A stretch of 64,000 nt of DNA, taken from NCBI GenBank assembly GCA_038534135.1, contig JBCAXJ010000013.1:25488-89487 (forward strand), written 5' to 3'. The notes beneath the pieces were generated by a model. The model was not told the DNA's origin. It made no database searches and worked only from the letters and a program-made list of their open reading frames with translations. A program made the translations under genes and the position numbers. Positions within the stretch are counted from its first letter, which is position 1, and every line of letters begins with the position of its first letter. Positions 51,662-59,851 of this stretch are shown here, piece by piece. The stretch is from Thermohalobaculum sp038534135. GTDB taxonomy: Bacteria; Pseudomonadota; Alphaproteobacteria; Rhodobacterales; Rhodobacteraceae.

Positions 51662-53164
51662 ATGCCAGTTCCAACGCCGCGCACGGATGTTGAGGTCAAC
51701 ACCTTTGACAGCCTGACATATCCGATGATCAAGCCAACCGGGTTCCGCGAGTACGATGCCCGTTGGCGTTTTCCGGACGAGATCAATCTGGAAGGCATTC
51801 AGGCCTTGGGCTTGGGCCTTGCAACACAACTCCATGAAGCAGGGCTGCCGCCGGTGGTGGCCGTGGGCAACGATTACCGGTCTTACTCACTCTCGATCAA
51901 GCAAGCTCTGATGGTCGGCCTGATGTCAGGCGGAGCAGACGTTCACGATATTGGCACGGCCCTGAGCCCGATGGCATATTTTGCCCAGTTCGAGCTTGAC
52001 ACCCAAGCGGTGGCGATGGTCACGGCGTCGCACAATCCGAATGGCTGGACCGGTGTGAAGATGGGGTTCCAGCGGCCACTGACGCACGGACCCGACGAGA
52101 TGAGCCGCCTGAAGGAGATTGTTCTGGGCGGCGGCGGCGTCCTGCGCGAGGGCGGCCGTTATGCCAAGGCCGAAGGCGTCAAGGATCGCTACATCGAAGA
52201 TCTGGTTGGCGATTTCCGGATGTCGCGACCTTTGAAGGTTGTCTGTGCCACAGGCAACGGGACTGCAGGCGCTTTCGCTCCAGAGGTGCTGAGCCGCATT
52301 GGATGCGAGGTGGTCCCGCTGCACTGCGAACTGGATTACGAGTTCCCGAACTACAACGCGAACCCGGAGGCCATGGAGATGCTGCATGACATGGCCGCCG
52401 CGGTAAAGGCGTCGGGTGCCGACCTTGCGCTGGGGTTCGACGGGGACGGCGACAGATGCGGTGTCGTCGACAACGATGGCGAGGAGATCTTTGCCGACAA
52501 GGTTGGCGTCATCCTGGCACGCGATCTGATCAAGCTGTATCCCGGGGCAACGTTCGTCGCAGATGTGAAATCGACTGGCCTGTTCGCGTCTGACCCGGCA
52601 CTGATCGAAGGTGGCGCCAAGGCGGATTACTGGAAGACCGGGCATAGCCACATGAAACGCCGCGTGCACGAACTGGGCGCCTTGGCCGGTTTCGAGAAAT
52701 CCGGCCATTACTTCCTCGCCCCGCCAATCGGCAAGGGCTACGATTGTGGTCTTCGGGTCGCGGTCGAGCTGTGCAAGCTCATGGATCGCAATCCCGACAT
52801 GTCGATGGCGGACCTGCGCCGCGCGCTGCCAAAGACCTATGCAACGCCGACCATGTCACCTTACTGTGCTGACGAGGAAAAGTACGCGGTGATCGAACGG
52901 CTCCAGGCGAAGCTGGTCGCGATGGGAGAAGCCGGAGAAACGCTTGGCGCGCTGCCGATCGAGAACGTGGTCACTGTAAACGGTGCGCGGGTATTGCTGA
53001 AGGGCGGTGCCTGGGCGTTGGTGCGCGCGTCTTCGAACACGCCCAATCTGGTTGTGGTTTGCGAAACGAGCACATCTGAAGACGAGTTGCGGGAAATCTT
53101 CAAAGCACTGGACGGCGTGATCCGGACCGAGCCGAGCGTCGGCGACTACGACCAGACGTTCTGA
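51662..53164 (+). CDS. Phosphomannomutase/phosphoglucomutase
   Basis: A 500-residue alpha-D-phosphohexomutase that interconverts hexose 1- and 6-phosphates, supplying sugar nucleotides. The active-site serine lies in VTASHNPNGWTGVK (S123), the Mg loop is GFDGDGDRCG, and sugar-binding residues are in GFEKSGHYF; the phosphate-binding C-terminal domain has VRASSNTPNLVVVCE. The protein resembles AlgC-like or ManB-like enzymes. Its position after kdsA in the capsule locus suggests it supports capsule precursor supply. The end is four bases from the convergent fumarase gene. Confidence 0.9.
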   Translation: MPVPTPRTDVEVNTFDSLTYPMIKPTGFREYDARWRFPDEINLEGIQALGLGLATQLHEAGLPPVVAVGNDYRSYSLSIKQALMVGLMSGGADVHDIGTALSPMAYFAQFELDTQAVAMVTASHNPNGWTGVKMGFQRPLTHGPDEMSRLKEIVLGGGGVLREGGRYAKAEGVKDRYIEDLVGDFRMSRPLKVVCATGNGTAGAFAPEVLSRIGCEVVPLHCELDYEFPNYNANPEAMEMLHDMAAAVKASGADLALGFDGDGDRCGVVDNDGEEIFADKVGVILARDLIKLYPGATFVADVKSTGLFASDPALIEGGAKADYWKTGHSHMKRRVHELGALAGFEKSGHYFLAPPIGKGYDCGLRVAVELCKLMDRNPDMSMADLRRALPKTYATPTMSPYCADEEKYAVIERLQAKLVAMGEAGETLGALPIENVVTVNGARVLLKGGAWALVRASSNTPNLVVVCETSTSEDELREIFKALDGVIRTEPSVGDYDQTF

Positions 53165-53168
53165 CCAG

Positions 53169-54125
53169 TCATTCAGCGGCGATGGCTGTCTCGGGCCAGT
53201 CGACGGTTTCGCGCCGCTGATAGGGCGTGAACCATTCCGGGTCGGTTCGATGTTCGACGCGTCCATCGGCCCATATTCGTGCCACCGCCCGCCGTGACGA
53301 CAGGCAGAACGCGTGCACGGACATCTGCATGCCTCCGGTGTGGCAGTATCCGACCTCGATATGGCAGTCGATCACCATGGACTTGCCGACGAAGCCCATC
53401 GCGCCCATGCCGATGGAATTGCCAAGCTCCTTGAACTCCATCTCAAGCTCGGCGATCTTCGGGTCGGGATTGCGGTCGCCAACGGTCCGCAGACAAGCCG
53501 CGCGCTTGCCAAGCACCATGCACGTGTCTTTCGAGCCGCCGAGTCCGATCCCGATGATTGCCGGTTGGCAGGCGAGGCCGCGTTTTCCGAAGGCCACGAG
53601 TGAGTCGAGGTAGAACCGCTTGATCCCCTCGATACCGTCCGATGGGAACAGCATCCGGTAATCGGTGCCGAACAATCCGCCCTTGTGGACGGTCGTCAGA
53701 TCGATCCAGTCACCACCGGGTTCGAACCCGTACTCGATCTCAGGCGCATTGATCCCGACATTGTTGTTGTGATCGGTGCGCCACAGCGGATGCACGCGAT
53801 TGGGGCGCAATGGAACGCCGTTTGTCGCGTTGGCCGTTGCGCGCCGCAGCGCTTCTTCCAGTGCGACAGGTCCGCCCTGGATCTGCGCCTCATTGCCCAT
53901 CTTGACGAACCAGCGCGGGCAACCGGTGTCACCGCACATTGCGCGGCGATCCTCCTTGGCGGCTTCATAGTTCTCCAACATCGCCTGTAGGACGAACGAC
54001 GACAGGTCGCCGTCTTCGACATGCGCGGCCTGCTTCAATCCGTCGAGATAGTCTTGCGGGATCTCGATCGCGGCCTTGTCCATCAGCGTTTCGGCGGTCG
54101 ATTGGATGAGATCGATGGGGATCAT
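53169..54125 (-). CDS. Class-I fumarate hydratase/tartrate dehydratase alpha-type subunit
   Basis: A 318-residue protein corresponding to the N-terminal Fe-S domain of class-I fumarases (alpha subunit of two-subunit forms). Three Fe-S-type cysteine regions are visible: AMCGDTGCPRWFVK, IIGIGLGGSKDTC and EVGYCHTGG, plus the NNVGINAPEIEYGFEPGG segment. The beta-subunit (TtdB/FumB C-terminal domain) is absent both downstream and upstream. The start at ATG 54125 fits; an upstream frame is open for 28 codons. Substrate (fumarate or tartrate) is not decided by sequence. Confidence 0.85.
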   Translation of the reverse strand: MIPIDLIQSTAETLMDKAAIEIPQDYLDGLKQAAHVEDGDLSSFVLQAMLENYEAAKEDRRAMCGDTGCPRWFVKMGNEAQIQGGPVALEEALRRATANATNGVPLRPNRVHPLWRTDHNNNVGINAPEIEYGFEPGGDWIDLTTVHKGGLFGTDYRMLFPSDGIEGIKRFYLDSLVAFGKRGLACQPAIIGIGLGGSKDTCMVLGKRAACLRTVGDRNPDPKIAELEMEFKELGNSIGMGAMGFVGKSMVIDCHIEVGYCHTGGMQMSVHAFCLSSRRAVARIWADGRVEHRTDPEWFTPYQRRETVDWPETAIAAE

Positions 54126-54586
54126 GGCGCGCTCCGGTACTGTCGGGGTGAGGATCCCAGATTTCTGCGGTTGCCTCAATGGCTCAGCGCCATCGATCGG
54201 ATTATTCAATCGGGTAGCGTCTCACGACCGGTTTACGTGCCGCTCGGCCACCCGAATTCTCTGGTGATGAGTTTCAGGATTTGAAGAGAAGAGCGAACAG
54301 CGTGCAACCGTGAAAGAGCGTCTTTCTGCGCCCAATGGAGAGCGTGTCGAGGTGATCTGCGCGCCGCCACTCGCGCTTTTGTCGGGACGCAGCCCTTTTA
54401 CCGTCATTGCCCAGCTTGGCTGAAGATGCATGCGCTTTCGCGACAGGCCGATCCGCCTGAAGCGTCCCGAGATCGCGTGCCTGCTGCGGTTTCACTCAGT
54501 GGGTTGTGTTGCAGTGCGAAATAGTAAAGCATCGCCGCTCGTAAGCACAACAATCAGTTTGTGCGACGCAACAGGAGAGACCAAAA
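54126..54586. other. 461-base intergenic region upstream of the ABC importer
   Basis: No supported gene. The right end contains the ribosome site AGGAGAG before the ATG at 54587. The frame on the plus strand around 54430-54789 is a shadow of the substrate-binding gene. Regulatory elements for the dpp-type operon are likely here, but none was clearly recognised. Confidence 0.5.
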
Positions 54587-56182
54587 ATGCACTTCAGACC
54601 CATTCTCTCTGCAGTCGCGCTTGGCTTGGGGATTACCCTGAGCGCAGGAGCAGCGATGGCGCAGAAGGCCGGTGGCACGCTTGTCTATATCGTTCAACCC
54701 GAGCCACCCTCACTCGCATCCTATTTGTCTACGTCGGGCCCCATCGGGCTTGTGGCCCCGAAGATCTACGAAGGCCTTTTAGACTATGACAACGACCTGA
54801 ACATCCTTCCGTCGCTCGCTGCCAGCTACGAGGTCAGTGAAGATGGCAAAACTGTCACCTTCAAACTGCAGGAAGGCGTGAAGTGGCACGACGGCGAGCC
54901 ATTCACCTCGGCCGATGTTCAGTTCACCATCATGGAAGTCCTGAAGAAGGTTCACCCGCGCGGCCCGAACTCGTTCCGTGAAGTGACGTCGATCGATACG
55001 CCCGATGCGTTGACCGCGGTGTTCAACCTTGCCAATCCGGCACCGTACATGCTGCGCGCGATGTCCGGCTATGAAAGCCCGATCGTGCCCAAGCACCTGC
55101 TGGACGGTATCGATGTGCGCAGCGCCGATCTGGTGAACAATCCGGTCGGCACGGGTCCGTTCAAGTTCAATGAGTGGAAGAAGGGCCAGTATATCCGCCT
55201 CGACAAGAACGAGGACTACTGGAAGGAAGGCCTGCCGTATCTCGATCGTCTGGTCGGCCGGTTCATCCCGGATGCCTCGACCCGGACCGCTGCCATGGAA
55301 AATGGCGAGGTCATGTACGGTGCCTATGGCGCGATCCCGAACATCGATGCGGTGCGCCTGCGCGACACCGATGGATTCTCGGTCACGACCGATGGCTATT
55401 CGATGATCAACCCGGTCTCGCTGATCGAGTTCGATACGACCGAGCCTCCATTCGACAACCCGGCCATGCGCAAGGCAATCTCGCTGGCGTTGGACCGTTC
55501 TTTCCTGATCGAGAACATCTGGTTCGGATACGGGAAGCCAGCGACGTCGGCACTGTCGTCGAACTTTGCGCCGACCGGTCTCTACAAAGACCCGATGCCG
55601 AACTACGTCGCGAATGCTGATCTCGACGCGGCCAAGAAGATGCTGGATGATGCCGGGATCACTGCCGGAGCGGACGGCGTTCGTGCAAAAGCCGTGCTGG
55701 ACCTGATCCCTTACGGTGAAGACTGGCGCCGGGCGGGTGAGTACATGAAACAGGCGCTGGCCCCGATCGGTATCGAGGTTGAGCTTCGCTATGAAGACGT
55801 TCCGACGTGGCTGAAGCGGATCTACCACAACTACGACTTCGCCATGAACGTGAACTACTTCTACCAGCTTTCGGATCCGGTTCTGGGCGTGCACCGTCAC
55901 TATGGCACCGATCAGATCCGCCAGGGTACGCACTTCGTGAACTCTTCGCGCTACTCGAACCCGAAGCTGGATGATCTGTTGTCGTCCGGTGCCCAGGAAG
56001 CTGATGCCACCAAACGGGCCGAGATCTATGGCGGAATCCAGAAGATCCTCGCCGATGACATGCCGGTCGTGAACCTCTTCGAGATGCAGTTCCTGACCGT
56101 CTACAACGATAAGTTCCAGGGTCACGACAACTCGGCACTGGGGGCCTATGGGTCTTTCTCCGAGGCGTATCTCACCGAGTAA
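54587..56182 (+). CDS. Dipeptide/oligopeptide ABC transporter substrate-binding protein
   Basis: A 531-residue SBP_bac_5 protein that captures peptides or related solutes in the periplasm. The signal peptide ends at AMAQKAGG (residue about 22). Motifs include LVYIVQPEPPSLASYL, LAASYEVSEDGKTVTFKLQEGVKWHDGEPFTSADVQFT (the family signature), and NPVGTGPFKFNEWKKGQYIRLDKNEDYWKEG. It heads a plus-strand operon with two permeases and a fused ATPase. The ligand could be peptides, amines or opines; sequence alone does not tell. Confidence 0.92.
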   Translation: MHFRPILSAVALGLGITLSAGAAMAQKAGGTLVYIVQPEPPSLASYLSTSGPIGLVAPKIYEGLLDYDNDLNILPSLAASYEVSEDGKTVTFKLQEGVKWHDGEPFTSADVQFTIMEVLKKVHPRGPNSFREVTSIDTPDALTAVFNLANPAPYMLRAMSGYESPIVPKHLLDGIDVRSADLVNNPVGTGPFKFNEWKKGQYIRLDKNEDYWKEGLPYLDRLVGRFIPDASTRTAAMENGEVMYGAYGAIPNIDAVRLRDTDGFSVTTDGYSMINPVSLIEFDTTEPPFDNPAMRKAISLALDRSFLIENIWFGYGKPATSALSSNFAPTGLYKDPMPNYVANADLDAAKKMLDDAGITAGADGVRAKAVLDLIPYGEDWRRAGEYMKQALAPIGIEVELRYEDVPTWLKRIYHNYDFAMNVNYFYQLSDPVLGVHRHYGTDQIRQGTHFVNSSRYSNPKLDDLLSSGAQEADATKRAEIYGGIQKILADDMPVVNLFEMQFLTVYNDKFQGHDNSALGAYGSFSEAYLTE

Positions 56183-56203
56183 TCCCGGCGGGAGTGCAAC
56201 ACG

Positions 56204-56227
56204 GGTGCCGGCCTTCGGGCCGGTGCC
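56204..56227 (+). promoter_or_regulatory. UUCG-tetraloop hairpin between binding protein and permease genes
   Basis: GGTGCCGGCC, loop TTCG, GGCCGGTGCC: a 10-bp stem including two wobble pairs, 21 bases after the substrate-binding gene stop and 19 before the permease ATG. A UUCG loop makes it very stable. Such structures usually protect the binding-protein mRNA and lower expression of the permease. Confidence 0.6.
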
Positions 56228-56246
56228 GTTCTGGCTGGGGGACCCA

Positions 56247-57233
56247 ATGAACCATTCCACGCGGCGCTTGCGCTATGTGTTGAAACGACTGATCCAGGCG
56301 ATACCCATCGTGATTGCGATCGTCGTGATGAACTTCTTCCTATTGAATCTGGCAGAGGGCGACGCCGTCGACGTTCTGGCGGGCGAGGCGGGATCCGCAA
56401 CCCCTGAGTACATGGCTGAATTGCGGGCCAAGTTTGGGCTGGATCAACCGCTGCCGGTGCAACTGGCTGTCTACATGAAAAACGTGCTGACGCTGGATCT
56501 GGGCTATTCGTTCCGCCACGAGATGCCGGTGAGCGAGTTGATCTTTGACAGGCTGTTCGCAACCTTGCTGCTGATGGTCTCGACCATCTCGCTCGCGGTC
56601 GGTTTCGGCATTCTACTCGGCTTGATCGCGGCGACCGGCCTGAATACGTGGCGCGATACGGCGATCTCGATCTTCGCGCTGATCACCTATGCAACGCCAC
56701 TGTTCTGGGTCGGGCTGATGCTGATCGTGGTATTCTCGCTTGGGCTGGGGTGGTTCCCGACCTCGGGCATGGAGAACTTCGCCCAATTCTATGAAGGATG
56801 GGACCGCGTCTTTGACATCGCGCATCATCTGGTGCTGCCGACCATCACGCTGTCACTGTTCTATCTGGCGCTCTACACGCGCCTGATGCGTGCGTCGATG
56901 CTGGAACAGTATGGTCAGGACTACGTCGTCACGGCTCGCGCCAAAGGAGTTTCGGAACGGCGCATCGTTTTCGTACACGTCCTTCGCAACGCATTGCTGC
57001 CGGTGGTGACCATGGCGGGCGTCCAAGTCGGCGCGCTGATCGGCGGGTCCGTCATCGTCGAATCCGTCTTCGCTTGGCCGGGCCTTGGCATGCTTGCCTT
57101 CGAGGCGTTGTTCGCGCGCGACCTGAACCTGCTTCTGGGCATTTTTCTTTTGTCCGCGCTTCTGGTGGTTGGCGTGAATCTGGTTGTCGACATCGTCTAC
57201 TCGTCGCTCGATCCAAGAATCGAGGTCAGCTGA
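56247..57233 (+). CDS. ABC transporter permease (DppB type)
   Basis: A 328-residue inner-membrane permease with six TM segments: first TM at VIAIVVMNFFLLNLAEGD, the GSAPEYMAELRAKFGLDQPLPVQ-type periplasmic region and the EAA loop EQYGQDYVVTARAKGVSERRIVFVHVLRNALLPVV, with MAGVQVGALIGGSVIVESVFAWPGLG following. The upstream frame is open from 56148 but the ATG at 56247 fits the first TM and follows GGGGGAC. It ends in an ATGA overlap with the second permease. Confidence 0.93.
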   Translation: MNHSTRRLRYVLKRLIQAIPIVIAIVVMNFFLLNLAEGDAVDVLAGEAGSATPEYMAELRAKFGLDQPLPVQLAVYMKNVLTLDLGYSFRHEMPVSELIFDRLFATLLLMVSTISLAVGFGILLGLIAATGLNTWRDTAISIFALITYATPLFWVGLMLIVVFSLGLGWFPTSGMENFAQFYEGWDRVFDIAHHLVLPTITLSLFYLALYTRLMRASMLEQYGQDYVVTARAKGVSERRIVFVHVLRNALLPVVTMAGVQVGALIGGSVIVESVFAWPGLGMLAFEALFARDLNLLLGIFLLSALLVVGVNLVVDIVYSSLDPRIEVS

Positions 57234-58069
57234 TGCTCTCGTTCTGGAACCGGTTTTCGCGCAACCGCTCTGCCGTCCTCGGCCTGGGCATCATCGCCTT
57301 GATCCTGCTGATGGCTGTAATTGCCCCTCTGATCTTCCCCGGCGATCCGTTCGGGCTGGCGGGAAAGTCAATGTCTCCGCCCGGGGCGAACGGGTTCCTG
57401 CTCGGCTCGGACAGTCTAGGTCGCGACGTTGCCGCCGGGATCGCACACGGGGCCAAGACCTCACTGCTGATCGGGCTCATCGCGACGCTTGTGGCAGTGT
57501 TGGTGGGCGTGATCATGGGCGCGCTTGCCGGATACTATGGCGGCATCATCGATGATCTGCTGATGCGCACGACCGAGATGTTTCAGACCATACCGTCGTT
57601 CGTCTTCGCCATTCTCCTTGTCGCGATCATGAAACCATCGATCGAGAGTGTCGTGATTGCCATCGCGGTTGTCTCCTGGCCGGCGGTGGCACGTCTGGTC
57701 CGCGGCGAGTTCCTGTCACTGCGCAATCGCGAGTTCGTTCAGGCCTGTCACACAGTGGGTATGTCGGATGTCCGTATCATGCTGGGTGAGATCCTGCCGA
57801 ATTGCTTGTCGCCGATCATCGTGATCGGTTCGCTCATGGTGGCAACGGCCATCCTGATCGAATCCGGTCTGGCCTTCCTGGGTCTCGGCGATCCCAACGT
57901 GATGAGTTGGGGATTTCAGATCGGAGCTGGGCGCACGCTGCTGCGCTCGGCCTGGTGGGTGTGTACTTTTCCGGGCATTGCGATCCTGCTGACAGTGCTG
58001 GCCATCAACCTGGTCGGAGAGGGCTTGAACGATGCGTTGAACCCACGACTCCGGGAGCGCGCTTCGTGA
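57233..58069 (+). CDS. ABC transporter permease (DppC type)
   Basis: A 278-residue permease partner: MLSFWNRFSRNRSAVLGLGIIALILLMAVIAPLI start with the N-terminal TM, FLLGSDSLGRDVAAGIAHGAKTSLLIGL signature, and the EAA loop REFVQACHTVGMSDVRIMLGEILPNCLSPIIV. It starts in the last codon of the first permease (overlap ATGA-like) and its stop overlaps the GTG of the ATPase. It forms the importer channel. Confidence 0.93.
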   Translation: MLSFWNRFSRNRSAVLGLGIIALILLMAVIAPLIFPGDPFGLAGKSMSPPGANGFLLGSDSLGRDVAAGIAHGAKTSLLIGLIATLVAVLVGVIMGALAGYYGGIIDDLLMRTTEMFQTIPSFVFAILLVAIMKPSIESVVIAIAVVSWPAVARLVRGEFLSLRNREFVQACHTVGMSDVRIMLGEILPNCLSPIIVIGSLMVATAILIESGLAFLGLGDPNVMSWGFQIGAGRTLLRSAWWVCTFPGIAILLTVLAINLVGEGLNDALNPRLRERAS

Positions 58070-59703
58070 CACGGCTATTGGACATACAAGGCCTTCATGT
58101 CGCCCTACCGGCCGGTGGACAGCGCGCCTATGCGGTTGAGAACGCCAGTCTGCATCTCGATGAGAACGAGATCCTTTGTGTCGTTGGTGAGTCCGGATCG
58201 GGCAAGTCGCTGACGGCTCGCGCGGTGATGGGGCTTTTGCCGCGCCCGCATGTCAGGATCGCGAAAGGGTCGGTAAGCCTGCAAGGGGAGGACTTGGCAA
58301 AGGCCAAGGAACCCAGGATGCGTGAACTTCGCGGATCCGAGATCTCGATGATCTTTCAAGAGCCGATGACGGCACTGAACCCGGTGATGACGATCGGCGA
58401 TCAGATCGACGAGGTGTTCCGGTTTCACGCCGCGATGTCCGGACGCGAGCGGCGCGAGAAGGCGTTGACGCTCCTGAATGACGTGCAGATCCCCGATCCG
58501 GCGCAGACAATCCTCGCCTATCCTCACGAATTGTCTGGAGGGCAGCGCCAGAGGGCAATGATTGCCATGGCTCTGGCACTCGATCCCAAGATCCTTATTG
58601 CAGACGAACCGACGACGGCACTGGATGTCACGACTCAAGCGCAGATCCTCAAACTGATCAAGGAAATGCAGGACGAGCACGGCACGGGCGTGCTCTTCAT
58701 CACCCACGACTTTGGTGTTGTGGCCGACATAGCCGATCGCGTTGCGGTCATGCAGCACGGTCTTGTTGTCGAGGCTGGTACGACCGAGCAAGTGCTGACA
58801 CGTCCCGAGCATCCCTATACCCAAGCCCTGATCGCCTCTGTTCCCAGCCTGGAACCGCGCCCTGCACGTCCGCGCTCTCCCGAGATCGTGATGAGGGTGA
58901 ACGAGCTGGACAAGACTTATACGTCGGGTGGCGGGTTCCTGGGTGGAGAAGCACGGGTGGTGCACGCCGCCAAGCAAGTCACGCTGGATCTCGCGCGGGG
59001 AGAAACGCTTGGGATCGTTGGAGAATCCGGTTCTGGCAAGTCCACGGTTGCGCGATGCATCGTGCGCTTGAACGATGCCGAGGCGGGCCAGATCCTGCTT
59101 GGCGATGCGGATATCCGACCGCTCGGCCGTGCAGCGATGCGGCCCTACCGCTCAAAGATCCAAATGGTGTTTCAGGACCCTTTCGCTTCACTGAATCCGC
59201 GCGCGCGCGTTGGCAAAATCATTGCACAAGGGCCGCTCTTGCAAGGTGAGACGCCACAGGCGGCGCGCGCCCGTGCGACGGAACTCCTGGAGACCGTCGG
59301 ATTGGACAAGGGTGCGTACGATCGCTTTCCGCACGAATTCTCTGGTGGGCAACGACAGAGAATCGGAATTGCGCGCGCACTGGCACTCAACCCCGAAATT
59401 CTTGTTGCTGATGAACCGGTCTCGGCGCTTGATGTCTCGATCCAGGCACAGATCCTGAAACTGTTGGATGAAATCCGTGACAGGATGAACCTGTCGATGG
59501 TTTTCATCACTCATGATCTCAGGGTGGCAGCGCAGGTCTGCGATCGAATAGCCGTGATGCGCCGGGGAGAGGTCGTTGAGCAGGGGCCGACGGCAGAGAT
59601 CTTCGCGGCGCCAAAGCACGTTTACACAAGGGAACTCCTGTCCGCAGTCCCTGGCCGGGATTACTTCAAGACAGTGGAAGAGCACGCGAAAATGTCGGTT
59701 TAG
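58066..59703 (+). CDS. ABC transporter ATP-binding protein, fused DppD-DppF type
   Basis: A 545-residue protein with two complete ATPase domains. Domain 1 (about 3-260): Walker A GESGSGKSLTARAVMG, signature LSGGQRQRAMIAMAL, Walker B ILIADEPTTALD. Domain 2 (about 280-540): GESGSGKSTVARCI, FSGGQRQRIGIARAL, ILVADEPVSALD. Each has an oligo-peptide C-terminal signature (HPYTQALIASVPSL and HVYTRELLSAVPG). The start is a GTG that overlaps the DppC stop. The last 150 bases before the next gene contain no clear terminator. Confidence 0.93.
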   Translation: MTRLLDIQGLHVALPAGGQRAYAVENASLHLDENEILCVVGESGSGKSLTARAVMGLLPRPHVRIAKGSVSLQGEDLAKAKEPRMRELRGSEISMIFQEPMTALNPVMTIGDQIDEVFRFHAAMSGRERREKALTLLNDVQIPDPAQTILAYPHELSGGQRQRAMIAMALALDPKILIADEPTTALDVTTQAQILKLIKEMQDEHGTGVLFITHDFGVVADIADRVAVMQHGLVVEAGTTEQVLTRPEHPYTQALIASVPSLEPRPARPRSPEIVMRVNELDKTYTSGGGFLGGEARVVHAAKQVTLDLARGETLGIVGESGSGKSTVARCIVRLNDAEAGQILLGDADIRPLGRAAMRPYRSKIQMVFQDPFASLNPRARVGKIIAQGPLLQGETPQAARARATELLETVGLDKGAYDRFPHEFSGGQRQRIGIARALALNPEILVADEPVSALDVSIQAQILKLLDEIRDRMNLSMVFITHDLRVAAQVCDRIAVMRRGEVVEQGPTAEIFAAPKHVYTRELLSAVPGRDYFKTVEEHAKMSV

Positions 59704-59851
59704 CTATATCTTTTTAAGAGTTTGCTCAAGACTTGGGCCTTCACGGCTAGACACCCCTCTCAAGTAACCTGCGGCGCCACTTTGCGCGATCGGATAACTC
59801 ATACTTAAGACACCCGAGCTAGGTTTTCTCGCATGGCTTGGGGACCAAAAA

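Noticed and set aside
53710..53740. GGGTTCGAACCC, like a tRNA T-arm
   Set aside because: No acceptor stem or anticodon arm surrounds it and it codes for the EYGFEPGG part of the fumarase-type protein.
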